From assembly GCF_001654865.1 (NCBI RefSeq), contig NZ_LXEO01000003.1, positions 1-64,000 on the forward strand: a stretch of DNA of 64,000 nt. Direction: 5' to 3'. The stretch's first letter is position 1, and every line of letters starts with the position of its first letter. The translations under genes and the position numbers were made by a program. The notes below the pieces were generated by a model, which had not been told where the DNA came from, did no database searches, and saw only the letters and a list, made by a program, of their open reading frames with translations. This document shows, in pieces, positions 27,740-35,979 of the stretch. The stretch is from Buttiauxella noackiae ATCC 51607. GTDB taxonomy: Bacteria > Pseudomonadota > Gammaproteobacteria > Enterobacterales > Enterobacteriaceae.

Positions 27740-29428
27740 ATGGCAATTTCGGAAAACCCACCTCAAGCAAACCGTATTACGGGCGCACAATTAATTGTGC
27801 AAATGCTTGAACATCATGGCATCACCACCGTTAGCGGTATTCCCGGTGGCACCGTACTGCCGCTCTACAACGCGCTGAGTAAAAGCCAAAAGATCCGCCA
27901 CATTCTGGCGCGCCACGAACAAGGCGCGGGATTTATGGCCCAGGGCATGGCACGCACGCAGGGCAAAGCTGCGGTATGTATCGCCTGTAGCGGGCCTGGC
28001 GCGACCAACCTTGTGACTGCGATTGCCGATGCGCGCCTCGATTCCATCCCACTGGTGTGTATCACCGGCCAGGTGCCGAAATCGATGATTGGCACCGACG
28101 CATTCCAGGAAGTCGACACCTACGGCATCTCCATTCCCATCACCAAACACAACTATCTGGTACGCGATATTTCAGAACTGCCGCAGGTCATTTGCGACGC
28201 GTTCCGCATTGCTGAATCTGGTCGTCCAGGTCCGGTGTGGATTGATATTCCGAAAGATGTACAAACCGCTGAAATCGACATCAGCGAACTGCCAGCCGTT
28301 TCTGCACATACCGCCGCGCCACAGTTTGAAGCGCAACAAATTGCTGATGCCGCTGCGATGATTAACCAGGCGCAGCGCCCGGTGCTGTACCTCGGCGGCG
28401 GGGTTATCAATGCTCACGCCAACGCTCGTATTTTGGCTGAAAAAGCGAACCTGCCAACCACCATGACGTTAATGGCGCTTGGCACCGTTCCAGCGAAACA
28501 CCCGTTATCGCTGGGTATGCTTGGGATGCACGGTGCGCGTAGCACTAACTACATTTTGCAAGAAGCGGATCTGTTGATTGTGCTGGGTGCGCGTTTTGAT
28601 GACCGTGCGATTGGCAAAACCGAAGAGTTTTGCCCGAATGCGAAAATCATTCACGTAGATATCGATCGTGCGGAACTGGGGAAAATCAAACAGGCGCATG
28701 TTGCGATTCGCGGTGATGTGGGTGAAGTACTGGAACAATTACTGCCAAAAATTGACGCCCAACCGCGCCAGGCGTGGTTGCAACAAGTGGCCGGTTTGCA
28801 GCAAGAGTTCCCGTTCAATATGCCCGGTGCAGACGACCCATTAACGCCGTACGGCCTGATTAGTGCAGCAGCATCATGCGTGGATGATGAAGCAATTATC
28901 ACCACCGACGTTGGACAGCATCAAATGTGGGTGGCGCAAGCGTATCCGCTAAATCGCCCACGCCAGTGGCTGACATCCGGCGGGCTGGGAACGATGGGCT
29001 TTGGCCTGCCAGCGGCAGTCGGTGCGGCATTAGCCGAACCCGCGCGTAAAGTGCTGTGTTTCACTGGCGACGGCAGCATCTTGATGAATATTCAGGAGAT
29101 GGCGACTGCCGCCGAGCACAATCTGGATGTGAAAATCATCCTGCTGAATAACCAGGCATTGGGGCTGGTACATCAACAACAAACGCTGTTCTACCAACAA
29201 AATGTCTTTGCCGCGACCTATTCAGGGCAGACAAACTTCCTGAAAATTGCCGAAGGCTTTGGTCTCGCAACGTGCGATTTGAACGCCGCCGAAAACCCGC
29301 AACAGGCGCTGCAAGAGGCGATTTCACAACCAGGCCCATGCCTGATTCATGTGCGAATTGATGCCAGTGAAAAAGTATTCCCGATGGTGCCGCCAGGCGC
29401 TGCCAACATTGAGATGATTGGAGAGTAA
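27740..29428 (+). CDS. ilvB: Acetolactate synthase I large subunit IlvB
   Basis: IlvB is the catalytic subunit of acetohydroxyacid synthase I, which makes acetolactate or acetohydroxybutyrate for valine, leucine and isoleucine. The 562-residue product has the three domains of a thiamine-diphosphate enzyme. The catalytic glutamate is in ARHEQGAG near residue 60, the FAD/central domain lies around 190-340, and the TPP motif starts GDGSILMN near 443 and ends in NNQALGLV. It follows the attenuator and precedes ilvN by three bases. In E. coli the next gene is uhpA; here the operon ends after ilvN. Confidence 0.97.
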   Translation: MAISENPPQANRITGAQLIVQMLEHHGITTVSGIPGGTVLPLYNALSKSQKIRHILARHEQGAGFMAQGMARTQGKAAVCIACSGPGATNLVTAIADARLDSIPLVCITGQVPKSMIGTDAFQEVDTYGISIPITKHNYLVRDISELPQVICDAFRIAESGRPGPVWIDIPKDVQTAEIDISELPAVSAHTAAPQFEAQQIADAAAMINQAQRPVLYLGGGVINAHANARILAEKANLPTTMTLMALGTVPAKHPLSLGMLGMHGARSTNYILQEADLLIVLGARFDDRAIGKTEEFCPNAKIIHVDIDRAELGKIKQAHVAIRGDVGEVLEQLLPKIDAQPRQAWLQQVAGLQQEFPFNMPGADDPLTPYGLISAAASCVDDEAIITTDVGQHQMWVAQAYPLNRPRQWLTSGGLGTMGFGLPAAVGAALAEPARKVLCFTGDGSILMNIQEMATAAEHNLDVKIILLNNQALGLVHQQQTLFYQQNVFAATYSGQTNFLKIAEGFGLATCDLNAAENPQQALQEAISQPGPCLIHVRIDASEKVFPMVPPGAANIEMIGE

Positions 29429-29431
29429 GTC

Positions 29432-29713
29432 ATGCAACAACTAACCGTTATTCTGGAACTTACGGTGCGTAACCATCCGGGCGTGATGTCTCACATTTGC
29501 GGCCTGTTTGCCCGCCGTGCGTTTAACGTTGAAGGCATTCTCTGCCTTCCGCTACCGCAGGGCGATCAGAGCCGAATCTGGCTACAAGTAGCAGACGACC
29601 AGCGCCTTGAGCAAATGATTAGCCAGATCGACAAGCTTGAAGATGTGGTGCAAATCAGGCGTGATGCCGATGGCGCAGGTGTATTTGGCAAGCTGACTGC
29701 TTTAGTTCAGTAA
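29432..29713 (+). CDS. ilvN: Acetolactate synthase I regulatory subunit IlvN
   Basis: The 93-residue ACT-domain protein binds valine and confers feedback inhibition on IlvB. The sequence [20 protein letters not shown] near 11-30 is the typical ACT ligand loop, with the asparagine and glycine that contact valine. Length and sequence agree with E. coli IlvN (96 aa). It starts three bases after ilvB and closes the operon, followed by a REP-like pair. Confidence 0.96.
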   Translation: MQQLTVILELTVRNHPGVMSHICGLFARRAFNVEGILCLPLPQGDQSRIWLQVADDQRLEQMISQIDKLEDVVQIRRDADGAGVFGKLTALVQ

Positions 29714-29726
29714 AAAGATTGCGTAA

Positions 29727-29793
29727 GGTGGATTAGCGCAAGCGACATCCACCGTTTACGCCGATGGTTTCGGATGTTGCTTCGCTAATCCAA
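29727..29793. repeat. REP-like palindromes after ilvN
   Basis: GGTGGATTAGCGCAAGCGACATCCACC is followed by a second unit that restores the inverse, CGCTAATCCAACC, at the far end. The whole block is a BIME-like composite closing the ilvBN operon. The remaining sequence to 29965 shows nothing recognisable; an open frame across it (29807-30052) has no coding character. Confidence 0.65.
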
Positions 29794-29965
29794 CCCAAGG
29801 AAAGATTTGTCATCAGCCTCATTATTCACTGCAATATCCCATCGTTTTTTTCATAATCCTGAAAGCTTCTCGCAAAACCATTTATTGATTGAAATAAAGC
29901 CAACCTATCTTCACCAATCCAGGATAGATTTGCCGGCACAGAAGTTAAGTGTACAAGAAGTGAGC

Positions 29966-30022
29966 TTGTTTGATGCGCTCCATTGGCATATGCTATGGCA
30001 TAGGCCAATTGGTGTCAGGAGA
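29966..30022 (+). promoter_or_regulatory. vapBC promoter and candidate operator
   Basis: TTGTTT (29966-29971) and TATGCT (29989-29994) with a 17-base spacer form a promoter. The palindrome-like CCATTGGC...GCCAATTGG (29980-30010) overlaps the -10 region and is a candidate site for VapBC autorepression. A Shine-Dalgarno CAGGAGA follows at 30017-30022. Confidence 0.5.
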
Positions 30023-30026
30023 TCCT

Positions 30027-30290
30027 ATGGAACGCGTCGCAAAGCTTTTTAAAAACGGCAGAAATCAGGCGGTGAGGTTACCGGTGGAGTTTGAGTTCGA
30101 TACCGACAGGGTGTATATCCGCAAAGACAAGGAGGGAAACGTGATTCTTTCAAAAAAACCAGCTAAACCAGAAGGATGGGACAACGTTTTTGCTTTATTG
30201 AAAAAAGCAAAAGTGCCGAGTAACTTCCTTGATGAGCAAGAGCGTAACCAGGGTACTGCAGACCGAGATCCTTTCGCAGGGATGGACTGA
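30027..30290 (+). CDS. vapB: Type II antitoxin VapB
   Basis: The 87-residue antitoxin pairs with the adjacent VapC. The first ~45 residues form an AbrB/MazE-type DNA-binding swapped-hairpin fold (AKLFKNGRNQAVRLP). The acidic C-terminal half (DEQERNQGTADRDPFAGMD) would wrap the toxin. The start at 30027 follows CAGGAG. A longer open frame to 29970 would run over the promoter. The stop is two bases before vapC. Confidence 0.93.
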   Translation: MERVAKLFKNGRNQAVRLPVEFEFDTDRVYIRKDKEGNVILSKKPAKPEGWDNVFALLKKAKVPSNFLDEQERNQGTADRDPFAGMD

Positions 30291-30292
30291 CC

Positions 30293-30682
30293 ATGTATAT
30301 GCTCGACACTAACACGGTGAGCTATCTTTTCCGCCAGCACCCAAAGGTGCTGGAAAATCTGGCCCAAATTCGGCCTTTAGAAATCTGTATATCGAGTATT
30401 ACGGAAGCTGAGTTGTTGTATGGTGTTGCAAAGCGCAAGAGCAAAGCCTTAACGGTTGCTGTGCAGGGTTTTCTGGAAACTGTCACCGTATACGCCTGGG
30501 ATAGTGAAGCCGCAAAAAGCTACGGACAGCTCCGCGCGGCAATGGAGCAAAAAGGCAAAGTCATGGGCCACCTTGATCAGTTAATTGCCGCGCATGCCCT
30601 TAGCCGAAACGCGACGATTATTACCAGCGATCGTGCGTTTACTATGGTGGCGCGTCTGCGTGTCGAAGACTGGACGATCTAA
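30293..30682 (+). CDS. vapC: Type II toxin VapC (PIN-domain ribonuclease)
   Basis: VapC toxins of enterobacteria cleave initiator tRNA and stop translation. This 129-residue PIN-domain protein has the acidic metal-binding residues in order: D5 in MLDTN, E38/E40 in TEAEL, D95 in MGHLDQLIAAHA and D113 in TSDRAF. It is coupled to vapB with a two-base gap. The target is inferred from family members. Confidence 0.93.
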   Translation: MYMLDTNTVSYLFRQHPKVLENLAQIRPLEICISSITEAELLYGVAKRKSKALTVAVQGFLETVTVYAWDSEAAKSYGQLRAAMEQKGKVMGHLDQLIAAHALSRNATIITSDRAFTMVARLRVEDWTI

Positions 30683-30732
30683 GCGTGCGCTTTGCAATTT
30701 TTGCATGCGGGCAAGCAAAGCTGCTGCATGAA

Positions 30733-31485
30733 CTAAGCACGGATTGTACTTTGTAACCGCTCAGCGACTTGACTGACTTGTTCCTCAGAACCATGCCCAA
30801 TCACCATAAACTGATGATTCGCACTTGCCCAATAAACAATATTCATGCCGAGCCGTTGTTCGTTCTTTTTTTGCATCCCGCGGCCTGTATTTTTTGTAAT
30901 ACATAACGCCATTGGGCCGTGTACTTCATCAAGCCAGGTAATTTGCGCAATTTGCTGGTCGTCATAAGCCAGTATTCGCGCGTTCTTTAATACAGCACCA
31001 GGTAAGGACAGACTCGAAGAGGAAAGAACAAGGCCTAACTGCTCGCCAGCTGTGCGCAGTTGCGCATCCATAGACTGGTTCGATGGCGTTTCCGCCAGCG
31101 TCTCCGGCGTATAAAGCGCCATATATTGCGCCACTAATTCGCGCCAGTTATCTTCGGGTTGTGTTAAGTAAATAATCACCCGGTCACCCATTACGCCAAG
31201 TGCCAGAAAACTGACGGCGGCAGCAATCAGATGGCGTCGTGATACTGCAGGTGTTTGGTGAGTGTTGGGATAAAGGGTCTGCTGTAAGCGTTCAATTGGG
31301 GCCATCTGCAGCAGCGGTTCAAAAGCCTTTTTAAATGGCAGATTGCTACGCTCAAGTAGCGCCAGACGCTGAGCCAGAGCGTCGTCCTCAAGCAGCCTGC
31401 TTTCCAGAACGTTGCGCTGTTCTTCACTCAACTCATTATCCAGATACGCCACCAGCATTTCGTCCGAACCGAGGGGAAGTCTCAT
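30733..31485 (-). CDS. Membrane-anchored anti-sigma factor
   Basis: The 250-residue protein follows an ECF sigma gene with a 4-base overlap (31482-31485), the usual place for its anti-sigma factor. The N-terminal cytosolic part (residues 1-80) has the anti-sigma helical pattern AYLDNELSEEQR, but the HxxxCxxC zinc motif of the ZAS class is absent. One hydrophobic helix lies at about 86-107, followed by an extracytoplasmic domain of about 140 residues. It would hold the sigma factor at the membrane until an envelope signal is sensed. The signal is unknown. Confidence 0.85.
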   Translation of the reverse strand: MRLPLGSDEMLVAYLDNELSEEQRNVLESRLLEDDALAQRLALLERSNLPFKKAFEPLLQMAPIERLQQTLYPNTHQTPAVSRRHLIAAAVSFLALGVMGDRVIIYLTQPEDNWRELVAQYMALYTPETLAETPSNQSMDAQLRTAGEQLGLVLSSSSLSLPGAVLKNARILAYDDQQIAQITWLDEVHGPMALCITKNTGRGMQKKNEQRLGMNIVYWASANHQFMVIGHGSEEQVSQVAERLQSTIRA

Positions 31486-31997
31486 GATTTCTCTCCTTTG
31501 ATTTGCGGCGAATTTGGCTGGAGTGCGCTGTCCCTTGCAAGCGTGAGACGCGCCGTGGAAAGGCGGCTCATTACCGTTCCAACAGGCACATTCAGCACTA
31601 CTGCTGCTTCCTGGTATGACAACTCTTCCACATATACCAAAAAAACGGTATTCCGCTGGGCTTCGGGTAGGCGATTAACGCGTTTCATCACATCGTTTGA
31701 CCAAATAGGGTCATCACTGTTTTCAGTTCCGGGCAACTCATCCACATCGACAAAACCTTGCCCACGGCGAATCTGCTGGGCCCGAACTTCGTTAATCCAG
31801 ATCGAATGCAAAATAGAGAACAGCCAGCGGTCCATACGACTGCCAGCAACATATTGCGAAGCGCGTTCCAGTGCCCGCACACAAGTAGCCTGAACGAGAT
31901 CGTCCGCCACATCCCGTTTATGTGAAAGCACCAGGGCGTAACGCCACAAACGGGAGAGGTAGTGGGCAATTTCGTTGCGTATTGTCTCGCTGCTGAT
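31482..31997 (-). CDS. ECF-family RNA polymerase sigma factor
   Basis: Region 2 (DDLVQATCVRALERASQY, then RMDRWLFSILHSIWINEVR) and region 4 (LPEAQRNTVFLVYVEELSYQ to VPVGTVMSRLSTAR) identify a group IV sigma factor. An ATG/GTG/TTG start is found only at TTG 31949, which would remove the first helix of region 2. The frame stays open to 32019 and encodes a plausible N-terminus ISSETIRNEIAHYLSRL. GGAGG (32004-32008) stands five-six bases before an ATC codon at 31997, which I take as the start, giving 171 codons. The gene lies between a TPR lipoprotein-like gene and the anti-sigma gene, all in one operon. Confidence 0.82.
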   Translation of the reverse strand: MSSETIRNEIAHYLSRLWRYALVLSHKRDVADDLVQATCVRALERASQYVAGSRMDRWLFSILHSIWINEVRAQQIRRGQGFVDVDELPGTENSDDPIWSNDVMKRVNRLPEAQRNTVFLVYVEELSYQEAAVVLNVPVGTVMSRLSTARLTLARDSALQPNSPQIKGEKS

Positions 31998-32018
31998 TTT
32001 TGCCTCCAGAGGCGAATA

Positions 32019-32552
32019 TCAGGATTCCGGATGACCGTCGATGGCTGCCGCAAGGTCACGATATTCTTCGCAACCGACACCGCACAGCGTTTTGATAGTC
32101 GCTAGCTGTTCGCGTGCTAAATCAGGACGATTTTTGATCATGTAGGCTTCGCCCAGATATTCACGAACCTTTGGATATTTGGGATCAAGCGCCACAGATT
32201 TTAAATAATAGCTGATGCCTTCATCGGTGCGGCCAAGCTTGCGAGTGGCGTAACCCCGATAGTTCAGCGCTTCGGCAGTGTTGGGATCTTTTAGCGTGTT
32301 GAGCATGTCCAGAGCTTCTTGATAACGGCCTGCTTTTGCCAGTGCGTAGGCGTAATCGGTACGCGCTTCATCGCCAATCATCCCGCTTTTATCGACCATA
32401 CAGGTTTTGGTTTTTGAGTCATAAATTTGCCCTTTCGGGCAGGTTGGCGGAACGGGTTCATCATTGCTGCCACCCATTGCCTGCGCATAGCCTGAAAGTA
32501 ATAAGAAGCTGCTCGCAACGGCAGGTAACAACCAGGGAGAGAAACGGTTCAT
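32019..32552 (-). CDS. Exported tetratricopeptide-repeat protein
   Basis: The 177-residue product begins with a signal peptide (MNRFSPWLLPAVASSFLLL, cleavage near YAQA). A short segment with two cysteines follows (CPKGQIYDSKTKTC), then TPR helices at about 60-150 (YAYALAKAGRYQEALDML, LNYRGYATRKLGRTDEGI, REYLGEAYMIKNRPDLA). It is the first gene of a three-gene operon with an ECF sigma and an anti-sigma factor. It may be part of the envelope signal or a target; function not known. Confidence 0.85.
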   Translation of the reverse strand: MNRFSPWLLPAVASSFLLLSGYAQAMGGSNDEPVPPTCPKGQIYDSKTKTCMVDKSGMIGDEARTDYAYALAKAGRYQEALDMLNTLKDPNTAEALNYRGYATRKLGRTDEGISYYLKSVALDPKYPKVREYLGEAYMIKNRPDLAREQLATIKTLCGVGCEEYRDLAAAIDGHPES

Positions 32553-32668
32553 GGTAAAGCCCTCGTGGTGTTCGGTATGCAGTGAACAGTTGAGGGTGAG
32601 GATTTATTCGATTTATTTTTATGCGTTAAGGATTGCTCTTAGTTACCAGGCAGACCTGCATTCAACTT

Positions 32669-32700
32669 CTATACTTATGCTTTGCATAAATAAAACAGGA
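32669..32700 (+). promoter_or_regulatory. Candidate RpoS-type promoter of the OsmC-family gene
   Basis: CTATACTT at 32669-32676 fits the extended -10 of sigma S promoters (CTATACT), with no good -35. E. coli osmC is sigma S dependent. The Shine-Dalgarno ACAGGAG lies at 32695-32701. Assignment is by eye. Confidence 0.45.
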
Positions 32701-32708
32701 GCACAAAG

Positions 32709-33137
32709 ATGACGATTCATAAGAAAGGGCAAGCTCACTGGGAAGGTGATATTAAACGCGGTAAAGGCACCGTTTCTACAGAGAGCGGGGCATTGAAAGA
32801 ACAGCCATATGGTTTTAATACCCGCTTTGAAGGGGCCGCCGGGACCAATCCAGAAGAGTTAATTGGTGCTGCGCACGCTGCCTGTTTCTCGATGGCGCTC
32901 TCGCTGATGCTTGGTGAAGAGGGCTACACAGCAGAAAGTATTGATACGGTAGCCGATGTTTCACTGGATAAAACCGATGGTGGTTTTGCCATCACCAAAA
33001 TAGCGTTAACCAGCACGGTAAAAGTGCCGAATGCTGATAGCGCGAAGTTCGACAAAATTATTCAGAAAGCCAAAGCCGGTTGTCCGGTTTCACAATTGAT
33101 GAAAGCTGAAATTACCCTCGATTACAAACTCAATTAA
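32709..33137 (+). CDS. osmC: OsmC-family peroxiredoxin
   Basis: OsmC reduces organic hydroperoxides with a pair of reactive cysteines. The 142-residue protein has both: C59 in [10 protein letters not shown] and C125 in KAGCPVSQL, with the conserved arginine in NTRFEG near 39 and the glutamate in PEELIGAA near 50. The opening [20 protein letters not shown] closely resembles E. coli OsmC, though other OsmC-family names are possible. It is divergent from the TPR/ECF operon. Confidence 0.93.
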   Translation: MTIHKKGQAHWEGDIKRGKGTVSTESGALKEQPYGFNTRFEGAAGTNPEELIGAAHAACFSMALSLMLGEEGYTAESIDTVADVSLDKTDGGFAITKIALTSTVKVPNADSAKFDKIIQKAKAGCPVSQLMKAEITLDYKLN

Positions 33138-33146
33138 CGTTCTACA

Positions 33147-33179
33147 AACGCTGTCCCGATGAATTTCGGCGGCAGCGTT
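33147..33179 (+). terminator. Hairpin after the osmC-like gene
   Basis: AACGCTG and CAGCGTT flank an inner CCGA/TCGG pairing, 10 bases after the osmC stop. No long T-run follows, so it is a weak intrinsic terminator at best. Confidence 0.45.
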
Positions 33180-33350
33180 GCTCCATTCATTTCCATGCTG
33201 GAAGGCATGCCGCAAAGCTGAAACACTTTCCAGAACAACCCTGCCAATTTTCTTTTCTATGCCATAGTCTGCACCCACAAGAGATTATTTTGCTCAAAAT
33301 AAAGTCATTGACTGATGTGGTATAAAAGCTACAATTGTGGGGTTTCAAGG

Positions 33351-33680
33351 ATGAATATTATTAAGTACTTCAAACTGCAAAACGGTAAGACCCCTTTTAA
33401 CGAGTGGTTAAGAGCATTAAAGGATGCGCGGGCAAAATTTAAAATTGTGCGGCGCATTGACCAGTTAGCGCTCAATAACCCTGGTGACCATAAGTCTTGC
33501 AGGCAAGGTGTATGGGAAATGCGAATTGATGAAGGTCCTGGTTACCGGATTTATTACGCGCATGAAGGCAAGAATACTTACCTATTATTGCTCGGTGGCG
33601 ATAAACGCAAGCAGCAAGCGGATATCCGCCAGGCAGCAGCGTGGTGGCAAGAACATCTGGAGTTAAAAAATGAAATTTAA
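33351..33680 (+). CDS. RelE/ParE-type toxin (addiction module killer protein)
   Basis: The 109-residue basic protein belongs to the COG3657 group of RelE/HigB-like toxins. FNEWLRALKDARAKFKIVRRIDQL near 14-37 is followed by VWEMRIDEGPGYRIYY near 53-68 and LLLLGGDKRKQQADI near 77-91, the conserved beta-sheet pattern of the family. The start at 33351 gives MNIIKYFK; an upstream in-frame start adds 12 residues with no support. It overlaps the downstream HTH antitoxin by 11 bases. Toxin-first order is as in higBA. An mRNA interferase role is inferred from the family. Confidence 0.88.
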   Translation: MNIIKYFKLQNGKTPFNEWLRALKDARAKFKIVRRIDQLALNNPGDHKSCRQGVWEMRIDEGPGYRIYYAHEGKNTYLLLLGGDKRKQQADIRQAAAWWQEHLELKNEI

Positions 33681-33972
33681 TGAGTTCGACCAAACTGTTA
33701 TTGAAATGCTTCAGGATGATCCCGCCTTTGCCGTTGAATATATAAAAGGGGCATTTGCGGGTCTGGATGAAGAAAACGGTGAGGTGTTATTCCTGCTCGC
33801 ATTACGTCGTCTCGTTGAAGCTCGAGGCGGGTTTAGCAAAATTGCCGCCGAAACCAAACTGAACCGTGAAACGCTCTACAGAACGCTTTCCGAACGCGGT
33901 AACCCGACCATCAGCACCACTAAAAAAATAATTAATGCTGCTGGTATCAGTTTTGCGGAGCTGACGAATTAA
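33670..33972 (+). CDS. HTH antitoxin of the RelE/HigB-like pair
   Basis: The 100-residue COG3636-type antidote has a C-terminal helix-turn-helix (GGFSKIAAETKLNRETLYRTLSERGNP split around residues 53-79), the HigA-like Xre fold without a long dimer extension. It begins inside the toxin gene (11-base overlap), ensuring coupled synthesis. It should neutralise the toxin and repress the shared promoter. Confidence 0.9.
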   Translation: MKFNEFDQTVIEMLQDDPAFAVEYIKGAFAGLDEENGEVLFLLALRRLVEARGGFSKIAAETKLNRETLYRTLSERGNPTISTTKKIINAAGISFAELTN

Positions 33973-33978
33973 GTGAAA

Positions 33979-34016
33979 ATGCTCGCCACTTACATCCTGG
34001 CGAGCATCAGTTTCTT
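33979..34016. terminator. Bidirectional terminator between antitoxin and lldD
   Basis: ATGCTCGCCA (33979-33988) and TGGCGAGCAT (33998-34007) form a perfect 10-bp stem with a 9-base loop. AGTGAAAA precedes it and CAGTTTCTTT follows it, so both convergent units could terminate here. Confidence 0.75.
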
Positions 34017-35197
34017 TAAAACCCAACAGCCATGCCTTGTGGGGAAAGAATATCTTTCAGCCCTTCGCGCACCAGCAATTCAGGGCTGATTTCAGAGATA
34101 GATTTAGCACCAGTTAGCGTCATCGCTACACGCATCTCTTTCTCGATTAAGGTCAGCAAGTTGGTGACACCTGCCTGGCCGTGGGTTGCCAGCGCATACA
34201 GATAAGCGCGGCCTAACAGGCAAGTATCGGCTCCGAGCGCAATCATGCGCACCACGTCCAGCCCGCTGCGGATACCGCTATCGGCAAGAATCGCGATATC
34301 GCCTTTGACAGCATCAGCAATGGCCGGCAGGGCGCGGCACGATGAAAGCACGCCGTCGAGCTGGCGGCCACCGTGGTTTGATACAACAATCCCATCGGCC
34401 CCGAAACGTACCGCATCTTTGGCATCCTGCGGGTCGAGAATGCCCTTGATGATCATCGGGCCATCCCAGAACTCACGAATCCACTCCAGGTCACTCCAGG
34501 AAATTGAAGGGTCGAAGTTATTTGCAAGCCAGCCAATATAATCTTCAAGCCCGGTCGGTTTGCCCAGATAAGTTGAGATATTGCCCAAATCATGCGGGCG
34601 ACCGTTCAGGCCTACATCCCACGCCCATTGCGGATGCGTAACGGCCTGCCAGTATCGGCGCAGTGCGGCATGTTGCCCGCTCATACCGGAATGCGCATCG
34701 CGATAACGCGCGCCTGGGGTCGGCATATCAACGGTAAACACCAGCGTCGAACAACCTGCGGCTTTGGCGCGCTCCAGCGCATTGCGCATAAAACCACGGT
34801 CTTTTAAAACATACAGCTGGAACCACATTGGCCGGTCAATCGCAGGTGCCACCTCTTCAATCGGGCAGACAGAAACGGTGGAAAGTGTAAACGGAATGCC
34901 TTTTGCGGCTGCCGCTTTTGCCGCCTGCACTTCACCACGGCGGGCATACATTCCGCACAAACCAACTGGCGCGAGCGCTACCGGCATTGATAGGGTTTCA
35001 TTAAACAGTTTGGTCTCAAGGCTCAATGCCGACATGTTTTTCAATACGCGCTGCTTTAACGCCACCTGTGCCAGGTCATCAACGTTGCGACGTAGCGTAT
35101 GTTCGGCATACGCGCCGCCGTCAATATAATGGAACAGGAATGGCGGCAGAATACGTTTTGCCGCGGCGCGGTAGTCTGATGCAGCTGAAATAATCAT
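34016..35197 (-). CDS. lldD: L-lactate dehydrogenase (quinone) LldD
   Basis: LldD is an FMN-dependent, membrane-associated enzyme that oxidises L-lactate to pyruvate and passes electrons to quinone. The 393-residue TIM-barrel protein has the family signature [10 protein letters not shown] with catalytic histidine 275 and arginine 278, an FMN-contact region PVALAPVGL near 72-80, and the substrate tyrosine in FHYIDGGA near 24. The ATG overlaps the lldR stop by four bases. It is the last gene of lldPRD. Confidence 0.97.
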   Translation of the reverse strand: MIISAASDYRAAAKRILPPFLFHYIDGGAYAEHTLRRNVDDLAQVALKQRVLKNMSALSLETKLFNETLSMPVALAPVGLCGMYARRGEVQAAKAAAAKGIPFTLSTVSVCPIEEVAPAIDRPMWFQLYVLKDRGFMRNALERAKAAGCSTLVFTVDMPTPGARYRDAHSGMSGQHAALRRYWQAVTHPQWAWDVGLNGRPHDLGNISTYLGKPTGLEDYIGWLANNFDPSISWSDLEWIREFWDGPMIIKGILDPQDAKDAVRFGADGIVVSNHGGRQLDGVLSSCRALPAIADAVKGDIAILADSGIRSGLDVVRMIALGADTCLLGRAYLYALATHGQAGVTNLLTLIEKEMRVAMTLTGAKSISEISPELLVREGLKDILSPQGMAVGF

Positions 35198-35979
35198 GGA
35201 TTTTCGTCCCTTGTTACGTCGGTATCTTCATCGGGCAGGCGGGTGATTCGCGCCTGTCGGGCTTCATCTTCATGCAGGGTTTTAATCGTGGTATGGACAA
35301 ACCCAAGGTGTGTTTTTGCGGCAAGGCGCGCACGTTCCGGGTCGCCTGCCAGAATGGCCTGCAACAGTTCGTTATGTTGTTCGGTAAGCCCGGCAAAAAT
35401 TGCCGGTACGGTGTACATGCGCTGGCGGCTATGCATCACAGATGATTGCAGCAGGTCAAAAAAACCGCGCATGGTCTGGAGCAGCACGATATTGTGCGAG
35501 GCTTCGGCAATTGCCAGGTGAAAGCGCACGTCGGCCTGGGCTGCCAGATCCGGGTCATCGCTCTCTTTAAATTTCACCGTCGCATCAAAGCAGGCAATGA
35601 GCTTCTCTTTGTCGGCAGGGGTGGCACGCTGAGCTGCGTACCACGCAGTGCTGGCTTCTATCGCGTGGCGCGCTTCTAAAATGTCGTAACGGTAATTCGG
35701 GTCATCTTCCACCAGAGTTTTTAGTGGTTGTACGATGCGTTGTTCAGACCATGCCTGAACTTCATAGCGCACAAAGGTGCCGCCGCCGCGACGGCTAATC
35801 AGAATGCCTTCGCTAATCAGCTTTTGAATCGCCTCGCGAATCGATGAGCGTGATACGCCCATTTCAGCTGCAAGCTGGCGTTCGGCGGGCAACCGCATGC
35901 CCGCCTCCAGATTACGTTCGCTAATCAGTGCTTTTACGCGCTCGACCAGATGGTCGGCCAGGCGCAGGTGCGTCGTCAT
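35194..35979 (-). CDS. lldR: L-lactate-responsive GntR regulator LldR
   Basis: LldR is a FadR-subfamily GntR transcription factor controlling lldPRD. The 261-residue product has the winged helix at about 8-75 ([20 protein letters not shown], then [10 protein letters not shown]). A C-terminal all-helical FCD ligand domain follows ([12 protein letters not shown] near 102, [11 protein letters not shown] near 150). It overlaps lldP by one base (TAATG) and lldD by four. Two matching palindromes lie upstream of lldP. Confidence 0.95.
   Translation of the reverse strand: MTTHLRLADHLVERVKALISERNLEAGMRLPAERQLAAEMGVSRSSIREAIQKLISEGILISRRGGGTFVRYEVQAWSEQRIVQPLKTLVEDDPNYRYDILEARHAIEASTAWYAAQRATPADKEKLIACFDATVKFKESDDPDLAAQADVRFHLAIAEASHNIVLLQTMRGFFDLLQSSVMHSRQRMYTVPAIFAGLTEQHNELLQAILAGDPERARLAAKTHLGFVHTTIKTLHEDEARQARITRLPDEDTDVTRDENP

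Noticed and set aside
29807-30052. An 81-codon open frame upstream of vapB
   Set aside because: It covers the vapBC promoter and overlaps vapB in another frame; composition is not coding-like and no family is recognised.
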